Positions 53,767 through 61,878 of a stretch of DNA of 64,000 bases are shown piece by piece. The DNA comes from Bacteroidota bacterium (GTDB lineage Bacteria; Bacteroidota; Bacteroidia; Chitinophagales; Chitinophagaceae). A program made the translations under genes and the position numbers. Position 1 is the first letter of the stretch. Every line of letters begins with the position of its first letter. The notes under the pieces are model-generated. The model searched no databases. It was given only the letters and a program-made list of their open reading frames with translations, and was not told the origin of the DNA. The DNA lies in the NCBI GenBank assembly GCA_023387985.1, contig JAEWHC010000004.1, positions 124,001 through 188,000 of the forward strand, written 5' to 3'.

Positions 53767-54474
53767 TTACCCCGAAAAATCATCCGCTACCATGCTTGCT
53801 GAAATTTTTCTTTCCAGGTATTTTTCAGCGATTACCAAATCAATGGGTGTAGTAATTTTTATGTTGGTGTCCTCCCCTTCCATTAAATGTATTTCAATGC
53901 CGAAAGATTCGAGCACGGTTGCTTCATCGGTAAATTTTTCTTTGTAATCCACCTGCATCATAGCCGGCAGCAAAATGCTGCCCAAAAAAGTTTGAGGGGT
54001 TTGCACCCGGCGATATTTATTGCGGTCAACAGCCCGGTTTCCATCTTCCTTCAACTTGCGGATACTGTCTTTCAATGGTATCGTGGGAACAGCAGACCCA
54101 TTCAACATCGCTGAATCATAGCAATAATGAATCAGATTTTTGGAAACAAGGCACCGAACAGCATCATGCACAAAAATCACCGATTCTTTTTCCACCAGTT
54201 GAAGGCCGGCTTTTACCGAATCAAAACGGGTGTCGCCCCCGGTGGTAATTTGTATCCGGTTGCCCTCAAAAAAGGAATCCACTATTTCACGGCCCAATTC
54301 AATGTGGTCGCCAGGAAGAACCAAAATGATCTGCATATCCGCGTAGCTATCCAGGAAAGTCCTGAGGGTATAATAAAGTACCGGCTTGCCTTTAAGCATC
54401 ATAAATTGCTTGGGCAGATCGCTTGACATCCTTTTGCCGGTGCCACCAGCCACTATTATGGCGAATTTCTTCAT
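53767..54474 (-). CDS. ispD: 2-C-methyl-D-erythritol 4-phosphate cytidylyltransferase IspD
   Basis: A 235-residue nucleotidyltransferase that makes CDP-ME in the MEP isoprenoid pathway. The CTP-binding N-terminus IIVAGGTGKRMSSDLPKQFM, VFVHDAVRCLV, and YRRVQTPQTFLG with FTDEATVLESFG match the family. The C-terminal region VEGEDTNIKITTPID-like segment (MEGEDTNIKITTPIDLVIAE) is also present. The length is typical. It lies alone; no ispF is fused or adjacent. Confidence 0.94.
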   Translation of the reverse strand: MKKFAIIVAGGTGKRMSSDLPKQFMMLKGKPVLYYTLRTFLDSYADMQIILVLPGDHIELGREIVDSFFEGNRIQITTGGDTRFDSVKAGLQLVEKESVIFVHDAVRCLVSKNLIHYCYDSAMLNGSAVPTIPLKDSIRKLKEDGNRAVDRNKYRRVQTPQTFLGSILLPAMMQVDYKEKFTDEATVLESFGIEIHLMEGEDTNIKITTPIDLVIAEKYLERKISASMVADDFSG

Positions 54475-54601
54475 AGCTGTAGATTAGCGTTGGGTACAAA
54501 TATCTGATTATTGATTAAATTTTGATACAAATGTCTCCCCGAATGCTGAGTTCTTATCGTATATTAGCCGCAATTGAGATCAAATTCTTATTAAGAAACT
54601 T

Positions 54602-55051
54602 ATGAGAAAACTTTTTGCCTTGCTCATCATTGGTTCGGTTTTTACCTATTATGCGTGCAACAGCGCTGCCGACAGTAAGGATCATACCGAACATACCGCC
54701 CAAAACCTGGAAGACAGTCTTTATAAATCTGTAATGGCCCTGCATGATGAAGCCATGCCTAAAATGGGACCGTTGATGGGAAATCAGAAAACCGCACAAG
54801 CCCGCCTTGACTCATTGACTGCACTGGGAGGTGCTTCAAATGCAGCTATGATCAGCAGGCTGAGCGCACTGAAGGACCAGCTTGCCGCTGCAGAAAAAGG
54901 AATGAACGACTGGATGGAAGGCTTCGACCCGGATCCACAGGGAACGCCGGCAGAAAACACCGTTTATTTTAAATCGGAAAAAGAAAAAGCACAGAAAATG
55001 CGTGATGATATTTTTGTTGCCCTTGACAGTGCAGCTGCCATTTTGCAGTAG
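54602..55051 (+). CDS. Small lipoprotein, unknown function
   Basis: A 149-residue protein with a lipoprotein-type signal (LLIIGSVFTYYAC) and a highly helical body (NLEDSLYKSVMALHDEAMPK, AAMISRLSALKDQLAAAEKG, MNDWMEGFDPDPQGTPAENT). Homologues in Bacteroidota are often named viral A-type inclusion proteins, but this name carries no functional information. It could be a periplasmic coiled-coil. It has its own terminator. Confidence 0.7.
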   Translation: MRKLFALLIIGSVFTYYACNSAADSKDHTEHTAQNLEDSLYKSVMALHDEAMPKMGPLMGNQKTAQARLDSLTALGGASNAAMISRLSALKDQLAAAEKGMNDWMEGFDPDPQGTPAENTVYFKSEKEKAQKMRDDIFVALDSAAAILQ

Positions 55052-55076
55052 ATCAAATCATTCAACATTCAACAAG

Positions 55077-55100
55077 GCCGGGCATAATCCCGGCTTTTTT
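55077..55100 (+). terminator. Terminator after the small lipoprotein gene
   Basis: Perfect stem GCCGGG/CCCGGC with loop CATAAT, followed by six T, 25 bases after the stop codon. Confidence 0.9.
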
Positions 55101-55148
55101 GTGAATTTATCTGGAAAAACATTAGCACCCGCCTTTAACTTTATCGCT

Positions 55149-58100
55149 ATGAAATTATTCTATACCCTTTTGGCATCACTCGCCATCGGCATTTCTTTTG
55201 CCCAGCAACCAAACCTGGCTTCCGGCAAGGCCGAAAAAGATAAATGGGATGTGAACAATCCGCCCTATCCTTACAAAACCATCCGCTTTACCACAAATGA
55301 AGGTACCTGGATGAACCTTGACATTGCTCCGGATGGGAAAACCCTTGTATTTGACCTGCTTGGAGATATTTATACATTGCCGGTCGCAGGCGGAAAGGCA
55401 ACCGTGCTCCGCCAAAACCTGGCCTATGAGGTTCAGCCACAGTTTAGCCCGGACGGAACGAAGATCCTGTTCACTTCAGATGCCGGTGGCGGCGATAATA
55501 TCTGGATGATGGATGCCGACGGCAGCAACGCAAAACAAGTGACCAAAGAGAATTTCCGCCTGCTGAACAATGCTTGTTTTACGCCCGATGGTCAGTATTT
55601 TGTAGCCAGGAAACACTTTACAAGCAGCCGGTCGCTTGGCGCAGGCGAAATGTGGCTTTACCACATCAATGGCGGTGACGGGCTTCAACTCACCAAACGC
55701 AAGAATGATCAGCAGGACGTGAACGAACCTTCCGTATCGAGGGATGGACGTTATGTGTATTACAGCGAAGACATGTATCCCGGTGGGCATTTTCAATACA
55801 ACAAAGATCCCAACAACGAGATTTTCGTCATCAATCGTTACGATCGGGAAGATGGCAGCATCAACCGGGTGACCGGGGGCCCCGGTGGCGCATTGAGGCC
55901 GCAAATTTCAAACAGTGGAAAAGAGCTGGCCTTCATTCGTCGGGTACGTGAAAAAACGGTGCTTTATATCCACGACCTCGAAACGGGTGAAGAATGGCCC
56001 GTTTACGATAAGCTTTCAAAGGATCAGGCGGAGGCATGGACCATATTCGGGCCTTATACCCGTTATGCGTGGAGCCCGGATGATCAGTTCATCTATATCT
56101 GGAGCTGGGGCAAAATCTGGAAAGTTGATGTAAGAAAAGCCAATGTGGCTGCTGAAATTCCTTTTACAGTGGAGGTGCAACAGCAAATCGCAGAAGTCGT
56201 ACGTTTTCAGCAAGACCTGGAAAAAGACGATAACGTAAAGGTTATCCGGAATGCAGTTACGAGCCCTGACGGCAAATTGCTGGTGTTTAACGCTTTGGGC
56301 AATTTATGGAAACGGAATCTGCCCAATGGACAGCCCGTTCGCCTGACCAATTCCACCGATATTGAAGATGAGCCGGCATTTTCCCGGGACGGTCGTCAAT
56401 TGGTGTACGTTACCTGGAACGATGTGGGCCGCGGCGCTATCCAGGTTTTGAACCTGGCGACCAACCGGAGTTCCAAAATCACAACGCAGAAGGCCATTTA
56501 TCGCAATCCTTCGTTTTCACCGGATGGTAAATCCATTGTATTTCAAAAAAACCCGGGCGACAATGTGCTTGGCAATGCGGGAACAGCAACCACAGGAATT
56601 TATACAATGGATTCCGACGGAAAAAATGAAAAGCTGATTTCGAGGTCAGGCAGCAAACCGCATTTCAATAAAAATGGCAACCGCGTTTATTATCAATTCC
56701 GCGGCAATTCGTTTGCTTCAAACGACCTTAATGGGAAAGACGAAAAAATAATATTTAATTCAACCTATGGCCGCGGATACGTCATGAGCCCTGATGAGCA
56801 TTGGGTTGCATTTACGGATCTGCATAAGGCCTATATTGCTGCTAACCCTGGAATTGGAAAGACAGTTGATCTCAATGCCGGCAGCACTGCGTATCCGGTA
56901 AAACAGGTTGCGCGGGATGCCGGTTTAAACCTGCACTGGAGCAGCGATGGCAAAAAACTACATTATACCGTGGGCAATGAATATTATACCATTGAACTTG
57001 CAGATCGTTTTGGTTTTATCGATGGCCGCCCCGACAGTGCATTTGTGATGCCCTCAAATGGATTGGCCATTGGGCTGAAACAACCACTTGATAAGCCTGG
57101 CGGCCGGTTGGCCCTCACCAATGCGCGTATCATAACCATGAATGGCAGCCAAGTGATTGAAAACGGAACCGTTTTGATTAATCAAAACAAAATTGAAGCG
57201 GTTGGGGCAAACGTGAATATTCCGGCAGGTACACACACGATCGATTGCAGTGGCAAAACCATAATGCCCGGATTGATTGATGCCCATGCTCACGCCGTGC
57301 ATTTCCGCAGCGGGATTACCCCTCAGGTGCATTGGCCTTATTACGCTGCCCTTGCGTTTGGCAATACCACCATGCACGATCCGTCGGCCAATACCGAAAT
57401 GGTATTTGCACAAAGTGAAATGGTTAAAGCCGGAAAAATGGTGGGACCAAGAATCTTCAGCACCGGCACCATCCTCTACGGCGCCGAAGGTGATTTTAAA
57501 GCGGTAATCAATTCTTTGGAAGATGCCCGCAGCGCATTACGCAGAACAAAAGCATTCGGTGCATTTAGTGTAAAAAGCTACAATCAACCGCGCCGCGATC
57601 AACGCCAGCAGGTGATACAGGCTGCTAAGGAGCTCAACATGAATGTTGTACCCGAGGGCGGAAGTTTTTTCTACCACAACATGACGATGATCAACGATGG
57701 CCATACCACCATTGAGCACAACATTCCCATTCCCATTTTGTATAATGATGTGATCAATACCTGGAAAGAATCAAAAACCGCTTATACGCCCACACTCATT
57801 GTGAATTATGGCGGTCCAAATGGAGAATACTATTTCTACCAATATGACAATGTGTGGGAAAATGAAAGGTTGATGCGCTTTACGCCAAGAAACGTGGTGG
57901 ATACCCGTGCACGCTGGCGCATGGTTTTACCAAAAGCAGAATATGAAAATGGTCATTTCCTGGTTGCCGAAAGCGCCAGGAAACTTGCCAGTGAAGGCGT
58001 TTTGGTGAACACCGGAGCGCATGGGCAGATCCAGGGCATTGGCATGCATTGGGAAATGTGGCTGCTTTCGCATGGCGGCATGGCCAATCATGATGTATTG

Positions 58101-58394
58101 CGGGCCGCCACCATCTGGCCGGCCAAATCGCTTGGGCTTGACAAAAATCTGGGAAGCCTGGAACCTGGAAAGCTTGCGGACATCATCGTATTGGACCAAA
58201 ACCCCCTGACCGAAATACGCAATACCGAAAGTGTGCGTTATACCATGATCAATGGCCGCTTATACGATGCGCATACCATGAATGAAATTGGCAATCACGA
58301 AAGGATCCGGCCCAAATTCTATTGGGAAAATAATCGTAACGGTAATGTATTTCAGTGGAATGATGGCCAAACGCATCAATTGGATGTGGATTAG
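55149..58394 (+). CDS. Exported TolB-like propeller/amidohydrolase fusion protein
   Basis: A 1081-residue protein with a signal peptide (LLASLAIGISFAQ). The first 640 residues contain PD40/TolB-type blades (PDGKTLVFDLLGDIYTLP, FSPDGTKILFTSDAGGGDN, FSRDGRQLVYVTWNDVGRG). The C-terminal amidohydrolase domain (about 660-1060) begins with a small beta-sandwich (RIITMNGSQVIENGTVLI) and carries metal motif DAHAHAVHF, TTIEHN and NTGAHGQ. Propeller-amidohydrolase fusions occur across Bacteroidota, with substrate unknown. The ATG at 55149 gives a clean signal; the frame upstream runs through the terminator. Confidence 0.9.
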   Translation: MKLFYTLLASLAIGISFAQQPNLASGKAEKDKWDVNNPPYPYKTIRFTTNEGTWMNLDIAPDGKTLVFDLLGDIYTLPVAGGKATVLRQNLAYEVQPQFSPDGTKILFTSDAGGGDNIWMMDADGSNAKQVTKENFRLLNNACFTPDGQYFVARKHFTSSRSLGAGEMWLYHINGGDGLQLTKRKNDQQDVNEPSVSRDGRYVYYSEDMYPGGHFQYNKDPNNEIFVINRYDREDGSINRVTGGPGGALRPQISNSGKELAFIRRVREKTVLYIHDLETGEEWPVYDKLSKDQAEAWTIFGPYTRYAWSPDDQFIYIWSWGKIWKVDVRKANVAAEIPFTVEVQQQIAEVVRFQQDLEKDDNVKVIRNAVTSPDGKLLVFNALGNLWKRNLPNGQPVRLTNSTDIEDEPAFSRDGRQLVYVTWNDVGRGAIQVLNLATNRSSKITTQKAIYRNPSFSPDGKSIVFQKNPGDNVLGNAGTATTGIYTMDSDGKNEKLISRSGSKPHFNKNGNRVYYQFRGNSFASNDLNGKDEKIIFNSTYGRGYVMSPDEHWVAFTDLHKAYIAANPGIGKTVDLNAGSTAYPVKQVARDAGLNLHWSSDGKKLHYTVGNEYYTIELADRFGFIDGRPDSAFVMPSNGLAIGLKQPLDKPGGRLALTNARIITMNGSQVIENGTVLINQNKIEAVGANVNIPAGTHTIDCSGKTIMPGLIDAHAHAVHFRSGITPQVHWPYYAALAFGNTTMHDPSANTEMVFAQSEMVKAGKMVGPRIFSTGTILYGAEGDFKAVINSLEDARSALRRTKAFGAFSVKSYNQPRRDQRQQVIQAAKELNMNVVPEGGSFFYHNMTMINDGHTTIEHNIPIPILYNDVINTWKESKTAYTPTLIVNYGGPNGEYYFYQYDNVWENERLMRFTPRNVVDTRARWRMVLPKAEYENGHFLVAESARKLASEGVLVNTGAHGQIQGIGMHWEMWLLSHGGMANHDVLRAATIWPAKSLGLDKNLGSLEPGKLADIIVLDQNPLTEIRNTESVRYTMINGRLYDAHTMNEIGNHERIRPKFYWENNRNGNVFQWNDGQTHQLDVD

Positions 58395-58457
58395 ATATTA
58401 TTAGCGTAATCTATAAATATCATTTCCCTTAGTCAAAAGTCTGCCCAATGGCCATAT

Positions 58458-59447
58458 TTAACTAAAAAAACAAATTTCATCCCGGAAATCCAAAACCGGA
58501 TATTTTTTTTGCAGATTTTTGGAATAGTCCAACATTTTACTTCTGAACTTCTGATGCAAGGCGGATCCCGGATGATGCGGCTTATGTTGTACTGCCAGAC
58601 GTAGTTGCTGAATTTCGTCCAAAAATATTTTACCCGCTTCATCAAAATAAGCATTGGTGAATTTCTCCCAAACATAATCTGTAGCGGCATAGTTGGGATG
58701 TACCAAATCCTCTGCATAAAACCGGTAATCACGCAGGTCATCGATCACCAATTCATAGGCCGGAAAATAATGCGTATTGGCCATTTCATTACAGAGATCC
58801 ATGACCGCTAAATGCAGCGCAGATTTACTGCGATTGTTTTCTATCAGGCCTTCACGATAATGGCGTACCGGGCTGATGGTGAAAACAATTTTAACCGCAG
58901 GATTTGTTTTTCGGCAAGCTTCAACGGCTTCTTTCAACCGGACTTTGAGGAGCTGAACCGGTTCAATGGAGTGAATAAAACGGTTTGCCGCCACCTTGTG
59001 ACAATTGGCAACTGCATATCCGGTTTCGGCGTTTGCCGAGCCTTCATGCAAGCGGTAGGTAAAAGCGCTGCCCAGGGTTAGGATCAGCCAGTCGGCAGTT
59101 TGGAGGAAATCATGCCCTGAGGTTACAGCACCGTTCATTGCTTCAAGGGCGTTGTTTGCATCCGGCATAGAAAAACTACCATGAAAATGCCAGCTATTGA
59201 ACAGTTCGTTGGCTTCGAACAAATCCTCATTGGCGAATTTCCTTCTCTCCAGTAACATCCCGATTTGGTATGCTATGGTTATTGGATTGAACACAATTCC
59301 AAAAGGGTTTTCCAGCACCGGAAATTTCGCCGTTCTTAGCCTGGCTGCCATATGCGTGGTAAAACAACTGCCCATGAGTGCAATGCGCTCGCCTGGAATG
59401 AGTTTTACAGAAGATGGTGTTGGATTTAATTCTAATCGAAACTGCAT
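58458..59447 (-). CDS. GSCFA-domain protein (SGNH-like esterase fold)
   Basis: A 329-residue GSCFA-family protein. The name-giving motif is present as GSCFTTHMAARLR near residue 26, followed by NPFGIVFNPITIAYQI, FNSWHFHGSFS, LILTLGSAFTYRL and VFTISPVRHYREG. The family is distantly related to SGNH hydrolases, in which GSC would hold the nucleophile; the substrate is unknown, and a role in cell wall or polysaccharide modification is possible. No signal peptide is visible. It lies convergent with the amidohydrolase fusion. Confidence 0.9.
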   Translation of the reverse strand: MQFRLELNPTPSSVKLIPGERIALMGSCFTTHMAARLRTAKFPVLENPFGIVFNPITIAYQIGMLLERRKFANEDLFEANELFNSWHFHGSFSMPDANNALEAMNGAVTSGHDFLQTADWLILTLGSAFTYRLHEGSANAETGYAVANCHKVAANRFIHSIEPVQLLKVRLKEAVEACRKTNPAVKIVFTISPVRHYREGLIENNRSKSALHLAVMDLCNEMANTHYFPAYELVIDDLRDYRFYAEDLVHPNYAATDYVWEKFTNAYFDEAGKIFLDEIQQLRLAVQHKPHHPGSALHQKFRSKMLDYSKNLQKKYPVLDFRDEICFFS

Positions 59448-59570
59448 GGAGAAAATTCAACATTAAAAAATTCAAAATTTAAAAGCGTTGCCGATTCCCG
59501 ATTTCGTTGATGACGGTGTCAAAATCAGGAACAAAGAAACCACCAATCAAACTGTTTTTCGCTGACCTGT

Positions 59571-60446
59571 TTATTCATCTGCCGGATTTTCCGGGCTAAA
59601 CAATTGAACGGCTAACCATTTGGCTTTAGTCAATTCCTCTTCCCTGATTTCGGGTAACTGCGCTTTAGCAAAATAATCAACCAGGTCTACCGTATCCAAA
59701 TTGCCCACCAGATCATCGCCGGCCATTGGACAGCCGCCGAATCCGCCAATGGCGCCATCAAACCGCCTGCAGCCTGCACGATAAGCCGCTTCCACTTTTT
59801 GAACCCAGTTAAATTTTGTCCCGTGCAAATGGACGCCAATCTCTAAATCCTGAAATTCATCAACAGCAGCTTTTGTTGTGGCAAAAATTTCCTCCGCGGT
59901 GGCCACGCCTACAGTATCTGCAATAGAGATGATCCCAAATCCTTCCTGTTTTAATTTTGCTATCCATTCATTCACCATTTCCGGGCTGTATTGATCGCCG
60001 TAGGGATTGCCAAAGCCCATCGACAAATACACGACCGGTTTTTTTTTCTGCTGTTGGCAAACTGTATTCACCTGCATCAGGCGTTCCCAATTTTCAGCAA
60101 TGCTGCTATTGCCATTGCGCTGCTGAAATGTTTCAGAAATACTGAATGGAAAACCCAGGTATCTTACATGATCGAATGCCGCTGCATCATCTGCGCCGCG
60201 CTTATTGAGCACAATAGCGAGAATTGCAGTTTCACTTTCGGTTGAATCGATCAACGCGGCAACTTCTTTGCTGTCTGCCATTTGGGGAACGGCTTTTGGA
60301 GATACAAAACTGAGGCAATCCAGGGTATTGAAACCCACCTGCATCAACTGGTTGATGTATTCAGCTTTTTTATCAGTAGGTATCCATCCTTTCATGCCTT
60401 GCATGGCATCCCGTGGGCAATCCACTATTTTTAGCACTTCATTCAT
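59571..60446 (-). CDS. Hydroxymethylglutaryl-CoA lyase-like protein
   Basis: A 291-residue TIM-barrel lyase of the HMGL-like family. The N-terminal VDCPRDAMQG corresponds to the conserved GPRDGLQ, and FGNPYGDQYSPEMV, ISIADTVGVATAEE and GAIGGFGGCPMAGDDLVGNL are typical. The second metal motif reads VHLHGTKFN where characterised enzymes have HxHDT, so one residue differs. It is expected to split HMG-CoA to acetoacetate and acetyl-CoA in leucine breakdown, or to act on a related substrate. It is flanked by unrelated genes; no other leucine genes are present. Confidence 0.85.
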   Translation of the reverse strand: MNEVLKIVDCPRDAMQGMKGWIPTDKKAEYINQLMQVGFNTLDCLSFVSPKAVPQMADSKEVAALIDSTESETAILAIVLNKRGADDAAAFDHVRYLGFPFSISETFQQRNGNSSIAENWERLMQVNTVCQQQKKKPVVYLSMGFGNPYGDQYSPEMVNEWIAKLKQEGFGIISIADTVGVATAEEIFATTKAAVDEFQDLEIGVHLHGTKFNWVQKVEAAYRAGCRRFDGAIGGFGGCPMAGDDLVGNLDTVDLVDYFAKAQLPEIREEELTKAKWLAVQLFSPENPADE

Positions 60447-60577
60447 CTATTTCTTTTTTCAACGATTTCTCCTATTAATCACATCAGGCAAACATAAACA
60501 TGTAAGCATTTGATTTTCATAATCGGTTACATTTACCATCTAGCCAGGTGAAATTCAATGAGGCCCATTTGGTCAAA

Positions 60578-61828
60578 TTACGTTTCATCATGCCAAATCT
60601 GCACAAGACTTGCAAGGGTATTCACTGCACGCTCCATATCCTGCACACTCACCCATTCGAGTTTGCTGTGTATGTTTTGCATACCGGTGAAAATGTTCGG
60701 ACACGGCAAACCCATGAAACTCAACCGGCTGCCGTCCGTACCACCACGAATGGGTTCCATTTTCACTTCCATGCCATTTTGGGCAATCGCTTTCCTTGCA
60801 AATTCAACGACCTGTGGATGCTGATCGAGAATTTCTTTCATATTGCGGTATTGCTCCGTCACTTCCAGCCTCACCTTTGCTCCCGGCCATTTTTGCACCG
60901 TAGTTTGGGCAATACGTAACAATTCATTCGCATGCTCTTGCAATTTGCCGGTTTCAAAATCACGAATGATAAAATTGATCTTTGCGTTTTCGGCATTCCC
61001 GCTCATACTTACAGGATGCACAAAGCCTTCGCGTTTTTCCGTGGTTTCCGGACTAAACCGGTCTTTAGGTAAGGCATCCAAGATGGCGCCGGCAACTTTC
61101 AGGGCATTCACCAATACACCTTTCGCGTAACCCGGATGAATGGGTACACCCTGTACCTCCAAAACACCTGCGTCTGCACTAAATGTTTCATTTTCCAGGT
61201 CGCCTGCCGGCCCACCATCGAGAGTATAGGCAAAATCCGCATTCAATCTTTTCAAATCCACTTTGGCGGTACCCTGCCCTACTTCCTCATCGGGAGTGAA
61301 TAATATGCGAATGTCTCCATGCCTGATTTCCGGATTGGCGAGCAAATGCGCCACGAGTTCCATAATGATGGAAATCCCTGCCTTATCATCCGCACCCAGC
61401 AAGGTCTTCCCTGAAGCGGTAATGATATCATCCCCGATTTTTGTTTTTAAATAAGACAGCTTTTCCGGATCAAGTACCTGAGTTTCATCGTCAGGCAACA
61501 CAATGGTGGTTCCATCATATTTATGATGCAAAATTGGTTTCACCCCTGTACCGGTGACATCAGGTGCTGTATCTACATGACTGCAAAAACAAATCACCGG
61601 CACTTTTTTTTCGGAATTAGAAGCAATGAATGCATATACATAGCCGTATTCATCCATTTCCGCATTCGCTATACCCATAGCACGCAATTCATCTGCCAGC
61701 AACCGGCTGAGGTCTTTCTGCTTTTCCGAGGTGGGATGTGAATCACTGAACGGATCGCTTTGCGTATCCATTTGAACATAACGCATGAAACGTTCGGCCA
61801 GGGAATTGCTGAGGGTTGAATTATTCAT
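60578..61828 (-). CDS. pepT: Peptidase T
   Basis: A 416-residue M20B zinc tripeptidase that removes the N-terminal residue from tripeptides in the cytoplasm. Visible motifs are FMRYVQMDTQSDPFSDSHPT, CFCSHVDTAPDVTG (zinc His and acid), LLGADDKAGISIIMEL (bridging Asp), FTPDEEVGQGTAKVDL (Glu pair), YTLDGGPAGDLENETFSAD and RGGTDGSRLSFMGLPCPN. All catalytic parts are in place and the length is normal. It lies in a leftward run with GH92 upstream, 50 bases apart. Confidence 0.96.
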   Translation of the reverse strand: MNNSTLSNSLAERFMRYVQMDTQSDPFSDSHPTSEKQKDLSRLLADELRAMGIANAEMDEYGYVYAFIASNSEKKVPVICFCSHVDTAPDVTGTGVKPILHHKYDGTTIVLPDDETQVLDPEKLSYLKTKIGDDIITASGKTLLGADDKAGISIIMELVAHLLANPEIRHGDIRILFTPDEEVGQGTAKVDLKRLNADFAYTLDGGPAGDLENETFSADAGVLEVQGVPIHPGYAKGVLVNALKVAGAILDALPKDRFSPETTEKREGFVHPVSMSGNAENAKINFIIRDFETGKLQEHANELLRIAQTTVQKWPGAKVRLEVTEQYRNMKEILDQHPQVVEFARKAIAQNGMEVKMEPIRGGTDGSRLSFMGLPCPNIFTGMQNIHSKLEWVSVQDMERAVNTLASLVQIWHDET

Positions 61829-61878
61829 ATTTCTTTATTTAAATGTCAGGTGCCTTGCATAGACTGCATGCATTCTAT

